From contig JAFMOC010000032.1 of assembly GCA_019802505.1 (NCBI GenBank), positions 1,703,001-1,767,000 on the forward strand: DNA of 64,000 bases. The letters are read 5' to 3'. Below are positions 55,020-64,000 of this stretch, piece after piece. This DNA comes from Corydoras sp. C115 (taxonomy: Eukaryota > Chordata > Actinopteri > Siluriformes > Callichthyidae). A program made the translations under genes and the position numbers. The notes below the pieces were generated by a model. It ran no database searches, was not told where the DNA came from, and was given only the letters and a program-made list of their open reading frames with translations. Every line of letters starts with the position of its first letter. Position 1 is the stretch's first letter.

Positions 55020-55276
55020 TCACACTGTAGTCCATCTGTGTTCTTTGTGTTTGTTAGTCCCCTGTTGGTTCTCTGTTCTCTATTGGTCAGGACATCACAG
55101 AACGGGTATCATTTGGGTGGTGGATTGTTTGTCAGTTCTGCAGTGATGCTGATGTTGTGAGGGGGATTTAGTGTAGCATTTAAACACCTCAGTGACACTG
55201 CTGGGATAGGAATAATGCACCAACCTAATAATCCCTGCTCTGTGGTGTTACTATTGGGGTCCTGACCATTAGAAAA
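55020..55276 (+). mobile_element. MITE-A right part
   Basis: CACTGTAGTCCATCTGTGTT through CTATTGGGGTCCTGACCATT. The right terminus is lost. Confidence 0.82.
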
Positions 55277-55702
55277 ATGGATTAAGTTGGTAGAGCGAGG
55301 CATGTGATATACACCACAATAGTTGTTTATTACCCCGATATTACAGATTGAGTTGTCAGTGTAATATATAACATAAGGTTGTCTGTATATTTTTGTTGAT
55401 ATATTGAATTATTTTATATAGATGGTCCATTTTGCTGGATTTTTCTTTTTGCATTGCCTAAAATAGCTGGGGTTGTTGTGGGGGTTAAGATGGTGGAGCA
55501 GTGCAATGCCACACATCATGACAACCTTAACAGAAGGAGAGCTTCTTGCATAGTTCAAGCCAGTGGGACCCGACGCCTTGTCAGACACAATTACCACCAT
55601 GGCCACCTTTTCCTGGCCATACGGCACCTGCTTGACACCCCCTTCTGTCAAACGCAGGTCCATGTGTGCAGGGTATTGGCCGTGAGCCATTTTTATCCAT
55701 AT
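55277..55702. other. unique stretch, no gene seen
   Basis: Overlapping frames of 93-94 codons on both strands (55409-55738) are unrecognised. Confidence 0.5.
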
Positions 55703-55735
55703 ATAGTACCAGTCAAAAGTTTGGACACACCTTCT
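55703..55735 (+). mobile_element. Tc1-like terminal repeat, solitary
   Basis: AGTACCAGTCAAAAGTTTGG then ACACACCTTCT, the classic end of fish Tc1-like elements and a close relative of the MITE-A end. Confidence 0.72.
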
Positions 55736-55935
55736 TGATTGTTACTGTATACTATAAAGACAAAGGAGGCATGGTGGACAGCAGTTAGAGTTAACACCTC
55801 ACAGAAGGACAGTTCCGACAGTGCACCTGTAGGGCGGTTCCTGAGCCAGAATTAATAGGCGGAAGGACATAGGAGGAGGGCCATCCAGTGTCAAAGTAAC
55901 GAATAAAACAATAAACCAATAAAATGGTTTCAAAA

Positions 55936-56077
55936 ATTCAATTGACCTTGATCCATGGTTTTGGACTGTGGGAGGAAACCGGAGAACCCAGAGGAACCCC
56001 ACACGGACATTGGGGAGAACATGGAAACCACCCAGATTGGTGTTCGAACCAGGAAACCCCAGCGCTGAAAGGAGAAA
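55936..56077 (-). mobile_element. V-SINE head and central domain
   Basis: Starts at TCAATTGACCTTGATCC and ends in the head near AGCGCTGAAAGGAG. Confidence 0.87.
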
Positions 56078-56711
56078 TAAATACATCCAACTTTCTTTGA
56101 CTACAGTGTGTTAATTAGAAGTTTTCAATCGGTGGAACCGGTATTTTCCATATGGGACTTAAGACGTTACAGAGGTTCCTCAGCCCCGGCAAAAGGAGGG
56201 ACTCAAGCTGGTGTGTTTTGGTTCAGAGCCATTCATCATAAGCAACCAGCTGCTCAGATGGTGGCGCCGCGGCACCAGAGCCAGAAGCGTGATAAATACC
56301 AGGTCTTCCAGGAGGGGGTTGGTCATTACAAAGCATGGCAGGCCTGTTGGTCCACGAGGACTGGGCACACCAGTATTAGCTGACCATCTGAAAAACCCCT
56401 GTAGAAAGTATTATGGATCCATCAAGGCTTCAGTTCCGCGGCGCTACCTGGACTGTAATTAAGCAACTTTTTTTGGCTGCTGGTTCTGGCCTTAGGCCCC
56501 GAGATTGACAAACAGCTCATACTGAGTCACTGAGGATCCAGAGCTGCCAGTAGTTATGGCTTCCATTTGCTGTAATTAAGCCTCAGATTTATTCACTGTT
56601 TCAAAGTGGACTCGTAGTTTATTTCTACTACGTGAACTTAGAACGAGGTCTGAACACAAAACCTAATAGGCACCGGTCCAAAAAGACTGGGACATGTTTT
56701 TTTAATTTTTT
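56078..56711. other. unique stretch, no gene seen
   Basis: Frames of 62-91 codons on both strands around 56108-56462, unrecognised. Confidence 0.5.
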
Positions 56712-57045
56712 AAGATGGTCAGGGTGGCTTAGTGGTTAACATGTTCTCCTCTCAGTGCTGGGGATCCAGGTTGAATCCCAATCTGGGTGGAGTTTCCATC
56801 TTCTCCCTCCAGGTTCTCTGGTTTCCCTTCATGGTCCAAAAAACAAATAACATGGATCATGGTCAATTGGATTCTCCAAATTGCCCCATATAGAGTGTGT
56901 CTGTGTGTGTGAGTGTGTACCCGGTGATGGATTGGAATGGGGAACCCCCCCGTGATACAGTACAGGATAAAGTGGGCATGGTGACCCTAGTAGAGGATAA
57001 AGTTGGCATGGGGAACCTGGTACAGGGTAAATTTGCCCCATATAG
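56712..57045 (+). mobile_element. V-SINE with a repeated tail word
   Basis: Head, body, then GGGGAACC...ACAGGATAAAGT-type words three times (56938-57028) in place of the ordinary tail domain. It runs on into a second copy. Confidence 0.82.
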
Positions 57046-57312
57046 AGTATGTCGGTTTCAGGATTCCCGGTTTGAATCCCAATCTGGGTGGAGTTTCCAT
57101 GTTCTCCCTGTGTCTGTGTGGGTTTCCTCTGGATTCTCCGGTTTCCACCCACAGTCCAAAAAACATGGATCAAGTCAATTGAATTTTCCAAATTGCCCCA
57201 TATAGAGTGTGTTTGTGTGAGTGAGTGTGTACCCAGCGATGGATTGGTGCCATGTCCTGGGTGTTTCTGCCTAGCGCCTCAAACGTTCTTCCCTGGATGG
57301 GCATAGGGACAC
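57046..57312 (+). mobile_element. V-SINE, head clipped
   Basis: Begins at TCGGTTTCAGGATTCCCGG and ends GGATGGGCATAGGGAC. The tail is lost. Confidence 0.85.
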
Positions 57313-58137
57313 GTCCAGGAAATTGGCAACACAAGGGTTTGGTTGACACTGTGCATCATGTGACTCCAGCATCACTGACTAGTGGGGCAGATACTACAGG
57401 GTACTTGGTTGCAAGGGCTAATATGTAGGTGAAGTGGATTTGTCCTGTGTTTTCTTAAAAATAAATAATAAAATACAAAATATCTAGAACCGAGTGATTA
57501 CTGTAAATGAACGTCATCACAAGACCCGGTTCGAGAAGGCACCGGTCACTAATGATCCGGCTCTGTTTCTGGTGCGTGGTCAAGCATACGGATCAGGTTC
57601 CGTCGCCTTCGTACCGTCAGGTGCTTTTAATCTTCCAGTCGGACGGAGTGTGTGGAACCGTGTGACGGATTCATAGCAGATGCACAAATCAGACGCAACA
57701 CAGCTACAGGGAAAACAATAATGAATCAGTGGTGACGCTCGCCGTTCCAATCACCCCGAAGGAGAACCACGGACAGATTTCTATATCGGTTCCCACCCGT
57801 CTCGTCAACACTTGCCATATGGCAACATGTTCAGTGAGGATGGAGCTTTTCACACCTGCGTGAGACACGTTAGACCACGGTGCACCCCAATACTGTACCC
57901 TGAGGATGAAACAGGGACTTGGAGTTGCCATTGAAAATGTCTTCCCCTCCTCAGACCCTCAGACTAGTCCCTCTGAAGGTGGCAGGTCCATGTGAATTAC
58001 AGCTGATTACACATTCTGTTTGATTTAATAATGCATGGGCAAATTGCACTGACCCGTTTTGCATGTGCTTCAAAGAGCGGTGGTCAGGTCTCTGTTTTTA
58101 TTTCCTAATTAGGCAAAAATCTGAATGCAGGAACGGG
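57313..58137. other. unique stretch, no gene seen
   Basis: Nothing recognised. Frames are under 76 codons. Confidence 0.55.
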
Positions 58138-58397
58138 GTTCCGCCACGTTTCAAGCACTGGGCAGAATACCCAGAACAGGATGCCAATCTATCACTGGTC
58201 ACACACTCACTCACACAGACACACTCTATATGGGGCAATTTGGAGCATTCAATTGACCTTGATCCATGTTTTTGGACTGTGGGAGCAAACCGACGCGGAC
58301 ATAGGGAGGACATGGAAACCCAGATTGGGATTCGAACCGGGAATCCCTAGTGCTGAGAGGAGAACATGCCAACCACTAAGCCACCATGCCTCCCCAT
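58138..58397 (-). mobile_element. V-SINE, tail lost, central deletion
   Basis: From CGTTTCAAGCACTGGGCAG to CCACCATGCCTCCC. About 20 bp is missing around GGGAGCAAACCGACGC. Confidence 0.86.
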
Positions 58398-58427
58398 AAT
58401 AATAATAATAATGATTATTATAATAAT

Positions 58428-58763
58428 CCATACATTATCTTCTGCTTTATCCTCTATTAGGGGGGGGGGGGGGGGGGGGGGGGGTTTCCCGATGCCCATC
58501 CAGGGGATAACGTTCCGGGCGCTGGGCAGATCTATCACAGGACACACACTCACTCACACAAACACACTCTATATGGGGCAATTTGGAGAACTCAATTGAC
58601 CTTGATCCTCGTTTTTGGACTGTGGGAGGAAACCGGAGAATCTGGAAGAAACCCACATGGACACGGGGAGAACATGGAAACTCCACCCAGATGGAGATTC
58701 GAACCGGGAATCCCTAGCGCTGACAGGAGAACATGCTAAACACTAAGCCACTGAGCCACCCTA
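58428..58763 (-). mobile_element. V-SINE, full length with a 25-G run
   Basis: G run at 58460-58484 in the tail domain. Head GTGGCTTAGTGTTTAGC. (AAT)n lies just before it. Confidence 0.9.
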
Positions 58764-59349
58764 AAAGAATAATGTCAATAGTAAATAAACAGAACAGCGT
58801 TTCTGTTATATTTCTCACCATGGATTTATTCATTTGGCTCGATTATATTTTTCATATTTTTAAACAATGTGCTGGAGGACTGAATGAACCTCTGCTTGAG
58901 GCTTGACTTGGCATTTATACACCGTTAAAATCATGGGGGGGGGTACAAGCCTTAATATATGAGAAGTGTTGTGCCATCATGTCCCATTACATAGAAACTG
59001 AAAAACACGAGCACCGAAGATGAAGAATCGATCATCGTCTTCATGAGGCCTCTTGTATTTCTAATATACTTATCCCGAGATCAATGCCGGCTCATTTTAA
59101 AACAAGTATTCGATCCGTGTACAATAACATTCAGATCACCAGCAGCGATTTCAGCGTCGCCTGAAACCTATAGAGTGAAGCAAAACGCGCTGCTGAAACG
59201 GACGGCTGCGTAACACCTTTAACAAGAGCTTCATAAAGAATCAATGTCTGGAAAACATTCAGGAGGGAACGGACGCCGTACTTAAATATATAGTCCTTAA
59301 ATATACAATGATGCTGCTACTATTAATAATAATAATAATAATAATAATA
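58764..59349. other. unique stretch, no gene seen
   Basis: Nothing recognised. (AAT)n from 59322. Confidence 0.58.
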
Positions 59350-59700
59350 ATCCATCCATTATCTCCCGCTTCATCCTCTGCTTGGGTCGTGGGGGGAGGG
59401 GGGTCCACATGCCCATCCAGGGGAGAACTTTTCGGGCGCTGGGCAGATACACCCAGGACAGGACACCAATCTATCGCTGGAAACACACTCACTCACACAG
59501 ACACACTCTATATGGGGCAATTTGGAGAACTCAGTTGACCTTGATCCATGTTTTTGGACTGTGGGAGGAAACCGGAGAACCCGGAGGAAACCCACATAGA
59601 CATGGGGAGAACATGAAAACTCTACCCAGATTGGGATTTGAACCGGGAATCCGTAGTACTGAGAGGAGAACATGCTAACCACTAAGCCACCGTGCCACCA
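59350..59700 (-). mobile_element. V-SINE, complete, in an (AAT)n tract
   Basis: AATAATAATAATAAT on both sides, so the duplication is probably the microsatellite itself. Confidence 0.9.
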
Positions 59701-59735
59701 ATAATAATAATAATAATGATGATGATCATAAAACA

Positions 59736-59980
59736 GGTGGCCATGGTGGTATAGTGGTTAGCAAATTCATGGATTTAAGTTAAATGGCTGCTCGAAATAG
59801 CCCCCATCTTAATTGCCCCCTATATAGGGTGTGTTTGTAAGTGAGTGGCTGCCCAGTGATTGATTGGTGCTCAGTCCGGGGTGTATCTGCCCAATATCCG
59901 AAACGTCCTCCCCGGGATGGGCATGTAAATCTACACCCGCGACCCCAGGAGATGGTTAAGCTGATAATGAGATGAGATGT
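59736..59980 (+). mobile_element. V-SINE, older, central domain deleted
   Basis: A box TGGTATAGTGGTTAGC then directly ATGGATTTAAGTTAAATGGC. Tail GATAATGAGATGAGATG. Confidence 0.75.
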
Positions 59981-60206
59981 TATATTAATACATTAACTTT
60001 ATTGAAAGAGCCATTGACATGTTGACAAGTTGTTAGCTGGGGCTCAACTTACACTGACACCATTAGAGTAGTGACATGTTGTCACTTCCTGTTAATACTA
60101 TGATTAAAAGAAAACCCCGGACAAAAAAAATCCCAGTCCCTGAATAAACTCACATAGGCATGAGGAGGACATGCAACCTCACACAGACCAAAAAAAAACA
60201 AAAAAC

Positions 60207-60516
60207 TTGGGCTCCCCATGCCCATCCATGTGAGAACGTTGTGGACAGGGCGCCAATGTGATGTCCATGTGAGGACAGGGCGCCAATCTATCACTGGACA
60301 CACACTCACTCACACAGACACACTCTATATGGGGCAATTTGGAGCATTCAATTGACTAGAATCCATGTTTTTAGACTGTGGGAGGAAACCGGAGAACCCG
60401 GAGAAACCCATGCGGACACGGGGAGAACCCCGAAACTCCACCCAGACTGAAATTGGAACCGGGAATCCCTAGCGCTGAGAGGAGAACATGCCAACCACTA
60501 AGCCAGCATGCCACAA
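60207..60516 (-). mobile_element. V-SINE with a small tail duplication
   Basis: GGACAGGGCGCCAAT occurs at 60243 and 60274, a 31-bp step. Confidence 0.87.
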
Positions 60517-60999
60517 TATAGATAAATATATAGTTAGTTAAAAAGTGTCCACAATTTAAACGTTTAAAAGCCATTCATTGGTCATGCAGTATACGAAGCA
60601 GGGTCCTGACCATCACATACTGACGTTGGGTGGCATGGGGCATGGGGTGGTGAGGGGGCATATGCCCGCCTGCCCGCCTACAGCTGAATGACAGCCCATG
60701 AGAAGATGTTTGGATCGGCCGACTCGATCTGCATTCACTTATTTATGCACGGAATCGGGGCCACGATCAAAACCTGCCAATGCCGAGGCTGTCAGCTCTG
60801 GCACGCGCAAAAGCCGCGAGACGGCGGGCCCATCATTTATCTCCGGCTCTGAAGTCTGGCTCGAGCGTTTAACCAGTTAGTCTTGATCAAGCGCGGCCTG
60901 CTGCTGGCAAACCCTGAGATGTCAGGGACTTTAGATCAGACGATTCGCTATCGGCGTTGACTTAGCATGCCGTTTACTTTCCCTCAACACCAATCTACC
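60517..60999. other. unique stretch, no gene seen
   Basis: Nothing recognised. Confidence 0.58.
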
Positions 61000-61345
61000 T
61001 AGAGCGGCACGGTAACTTAGGGTTTAGCATGTTCTCCTCTCAGCGCTAGAGATTCCCGGTTGGAATCCCAATCTGGATGGTTTCCATGTTCTCCCCGTTT
61101 CCATGGGGTTTTCCTCCAGGTTCTCCGGTTTCCTCCGACAGTCCAAAAACATGGATCAAGGTCAATTGAGTTCTCCAAATTGCCCCATATAGAGTGTGTT
61201 AGTGTGAGTAAGTGTGTTCAGTGATAAATTGGTGCCCTGTCCTGGGTGTATCTGCCCAGCGCCCGAAACGTTCTCCCCTGGATGGGCATGGGGAACCCCC
61301 CCCAAGACACTAGTAGAGGATAAAGCAGAAGATAATGAAGGAATA
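61000..61345 (+). mobile_element. V-SINE, full length, first of three in a row
   Basis: A box changed (GTAACTTAGGGTTTAGC). Tail GATAATGAAGGAAT. Confidence 0.88.
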
Positions 61346-61358
61346 TTTATGCTGTGAG

Positions 61359-61706
61359 GGCGGCACGGTGGCTTAGTGGTTGGCATGTTCTCCTCTCAGC
61401 ACTAGGGATTCCCGGTTCGAATCCCAATCTGGGTCGAGTGTCCATGTCCTCCCCGTGTCCGCATGGGTTTCCGCTGGGTTCTCCGGTTTCCTCCCACAGT
61501 CCAAAAACATGGATCGAGGTCGATTGAGTTCTCTAAATTGCGCCATATAAAGTGTGTTTGTGTGAGTCAGTGTGTGTCCAGTGATAGATTGGCCCCCTGT
61601 CCTGGGTGTATCTGCCCAGCGCTCGATGTTCTACCCTGGGTGGACATGGGGAACCCCCCCCCCACGACCCTAGTAGAGGATAAAGCAGAAGATAATGGAT
61701 GGCTGA
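61359..61706 (+). mobile_element. V-SINE, full length, second of three
   Basis: Intact A and B boxes (TGGCTTAGTGGTTGGC, CGGTTCGAATCCC). The tail has one GGAT. Confidence 0.9.
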
Positions 61707-61732
61707 ATCTAGTGGTGTGGTGGTTATAACTA

Positions 61733-61954
61733 CAGGATGGCATGGTAGTGTAGAAGTTGACACGTCTTCCTCTCAGTGCTGGGGATCATGGTTCGAATCC
61801 ATGTTCTCCCCATGTCCATGTGGGTTTCCTCCGGGTTTTCCGGTCCAAAAACATGGATCAAGGTCAATTGAATAGTGTGTCTGTGTGAGTGAGTGTACCT
61901 TGTGATAGATTGGCATCCTGTCCTGGGTGTATCTGCCCAACACTCGAAACATTG
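61733..61954 (+). mobile_element. V-SINE, third of three, with deletions
   Basis: Head TGGTAGTGTAGAAGTTGAC. About 20 bp is missing after the B box, and the body is shortened (CAATTGAATAGTGTGTC). Ends at CGAAACATTGTG. Confidence 0.82.
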
Positions 61955-62949
61955 TGAATGATTTTGTAAAATGATTTTTTTAATTATTATTATTAATGAC
62001 TTGTGTTTCCGCTGTAAATATGTATCAGCTTACATTCCAAATCGATAACAAACCATCTTTCTGCTCTTTAATAAGACTCCGAGGTCCGACATGACATTCT
62101 GTGTGAGAGCCCACTGGGACGCGGTGATGCACTACATGACATTTCTCTGTCTCCTCATGTCCGTACATGACTAACGGAGACAGCCCGCGATCTATGCGTG
62201 GTCTGCCGTCCCACGGTCCCAGCGCTATGCTCTGCTTTGACAGTCGGCCGCTTGTGATGGAACCCAGCTCGGATGAAACCGTCCTCGTACCGAGCTATCT
62301 CTGTCCCCTCCGTCCGTCTCGCCCTTTACTCCACGTCCTCCAGTTAGGGATGATTGATGACTCCATGAGTCCTCGCCTACACAGACTAATACGCAGTCCA
62401 GCAGATTCACATCCGCGGTTTGTCGGCAGCGTCTCCGTGATTGACGCTCATCAAGCTGTTTCGAAGCCGACCGATGAACCATAAGCATCACTGTGGCGGT
62501 CACATGGCCGCCCGCTCAGCCTCCCGACGTGTGATGGACGTCTGCTTTGCACATTGTTTACACGTCTCGGGCTGCTCCGTGAGTTGGCTTTAGCTTCGTT
62601 TAGTTTGGGCTTTATCCGTTTTTGGCAGGACTCAAGCGAAGGCCAACGGGAACAAAAGCGATTGTTCGGTGGATGTGCACCGGTGCACGGCAGCCCAGCC
62701 TCAATAACAGGAATTAATTTGTCAGTCGATGTTGTTAATTATGAGCTACGCTTGACCTCTTTGTCATTCTGTCATGCTGTGGCATCCCATCATGGCTTGC
62801 TTTAGTCATGCCATCAAATCTGGGATCTACTCACCGACCCTGAAGTGGCCCTGCCGTGCATCTTTGACCTCATTAAAAGTTTCGGCTGGAGAAAGACGGC
62901 TGCCAATGCTCGGCACACTGCTGCAGTGATTTCTCTTGTTACTGTGTTG
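61955..62949. other. unique stretch, no gene seen
   Basis: Fairly GC-rich at 62160-62500, with a 105-codon frame at 62167-62484 that resembles no known domain. Confidence 0.5.
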
Positions 62950-63045
62950 TAGTGGCTCGTGGCACAGGGTGGTGGTGGCATCAGTGGTTTGTGTGCATGT
63001 CCTCCCCATGCTGTGTGGGTTTCCTTCTATGATCCAAAGGCACAC
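62950..63045 (+). mobile_element. V-SINE scrap, older
   Basis: GTGGTGGCATCAGTGGTTTG and CATGTCCTCCCCATGC, then TGTGGGTTTCCTTC. Confidence 0.6.
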
Positions 63046-63094
63046 ACAGACTTTTTGCTTTAACATTTATATTGGGACATTCAGTGGACTTGGT

Positions 63095-63225
63095 TGGTGT
63101 CGGAACACAAGGTTGATACAACCCCCCTGAAACATTGAGGGTTAAAGGTCTTGCTTAAAGACCCACAATGGTGACATCAGTGGTCTTGGGATTTCAATCC
63201 CTAATCTTCAGATTGATAGCTGTAT
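63095..63225 (-). mobile_element. SINE-B fragment
   Basis: Minus strand AGCTATCAATCTGAAGATTA and GGGATTGAAATCCC. The body is diverged. Confidence 0.7.
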
Positions 63226-63229
63226 GTAT

Positions 63230-63231
<2 letters not shown>

Positions 63232-63296
<65 letters not shown>
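63232..63296. repeat. (TA)n, left of a SINE
   Basis: About 32 TA units ending at the SINE head. Confidence 0.95.
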
Positions 63297-63300
<4 letters not shown>

Positions 63301-63646
63301 TTAGTGGTTGGCACGTTCTCCTCTCAGCACTAGGGATTCCTGGTTCGAATCCCAATCTGGGTGAAGTTTCCATGTTCTCCCCGTGTCCATGTGGGTTTCC
63401 TCCGGGTTCTCCGGTTTCCTCCCATAGTCCAAAAATATGGATCAAGGTCAATTGAGTTCTCCAAATTGCCCCATATAGAGTGTGTTTGTGATTGAGTGTG
63501 TGACCAACGATAGATCGGTACCCTGTCCTGGGTGTATCTGCCCAGCGCCTGAAACGTTCCCCCCTGGATGGGCATGGGGACCCCCCCCCTTCCCCCACCG
63601 CAACCCTAGTAGAGGATAAAGTGGAAGATAATGGATGGATGGAGAA
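63297..63646 (+). mobile_element. V-SINE inserted in a (TA)n tract
   Basis: Begins GGCTTAGTGGTTGGC and ends GGATGGATGGAG, with (TA)n on each side. Confidence 0.9.
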
Positions 63647-63650
63647 ATAA

Positions 63651-63652
<2 letters not shown>

Positions 63653-63722
<70 letters not shown>
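63653..63722. repeat. (TA)n, right of the SINE
   Basis: About 34 TA units. Confidence 0.95.
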
Positions 63723-63725
<3 letters not shown>

Positions 63726-64000
63726 ACACACACACCACCAAGCCATGTGACATACCACGTCCAGTTGTTTCTTATTAATGGAGATGCTGTTGAGCAGGGA
63801 TTCGGGCTGAATGCTCAGTATTTGATTTATTTCTTTTTATTTGGAGTTTCTTCTCGTTCGCGCCACTGTACGTACATCAGACGTATTTCTGATTCTTGAT
63901 TCTACTTGAAAGGTATAATATGCTTCGGCTCGTGGCTTTTAAAAAGGGGTCATTGGAATAGTGGAGACTCACTAAAACTCCGGCTCTCTGTCAGATCTCA
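63723..64000. other. unique stretch to the window end
   Basis: Nothing recognised. Confidence 0.6.

Noticed and set aside
63194..63733. 179-codon minus frame with Ile-Tyr runs
   Set aside because: Translation of the (TA)n tracts and the SINE between them.

Overview
This window looks like intergenic or long-intron DNA from a bony fish, most likely a teleost of the catfish/characin/cyprinid group (Ostariophysi). The group assignment is inferred from its repeat families. I find no complete protein-coding gene and no free-standing tRNA or rRNA gene. There are no prokaryotic features. Nearly every long open frame lies inside a repeat: SINE copies read in either direction, TG/CA and TA microsatellites, or a minisatellite.

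The dominant component is one tRNA-headed SINE family of about 345 bp. It has a pol III A box, a B box, a central domain like that of the DANA/Mermaid (V-SINE) superfamily, and a GGAT-repeat tail. I mark about 70 copies or fragments on both strands, covering about a quarter of the window by hand tally. Several copies have clean 9-14 bp target-site duplications, including perfect 12-bp ones at 17007-17350 and 31173-31521. Some young copies sit inside older ones (499-807, 18880-19200, 34351-34697) or inside DNA transposons (49915-50260, 54768-55010). An older subfamily forms head-to-tail arrays (4205-4800, 9195-9662, 33975-34350, 42078-43040).

Other mobile DNA includes a second tRNA-derived SINE (here SINE-B), a third diverged SINE-like fragment, and a Tc1/mariner-type MITE family (here MITE-A) in about ten places. 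There are decayed Tc1-like transposase pieces (6140-6215, 7946-8118, 23234-23505, 27953-28290), two LINE ORF2 scraps (3153-3296, 37705-37870), and a 1,074-bp piggyBac-like non-autonomous element (20512-21585) flanked by TTAA inside a 39-bp minisatellite.

Layout: 0-10 kb is SINEs, arrays and a hairpin minisatellite. 10-19 kb has SINEs, an inverted composite duplication (11.75-12.13 / 17.43-17.81 kb) and a SINE chimera. 20-22 kb is the minisatellite/piggyBac nest. 23.8-25.9 kb holds two long alternating purine-pyrimidine blocks. 27-31 kb has a MITE, a Tc1 remnant and a local triplication. 31-64 kb is SINE-dense, with long TA and C runs and a minisatellite that grew from a SINE (48.15-48.58 kb).

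The unique stretches between repeats hold at most weak exon-like signals: a 66-nt candidate exon at 1327-1392 and a possible recursive splice site at 34891/34892. I do not see an undescribed functional system. The points most worth checking are the nested piggyBac element, the SINE chimera with its inverted duplicate, the SINE-seeded minisatellite and the splice-site candidate.
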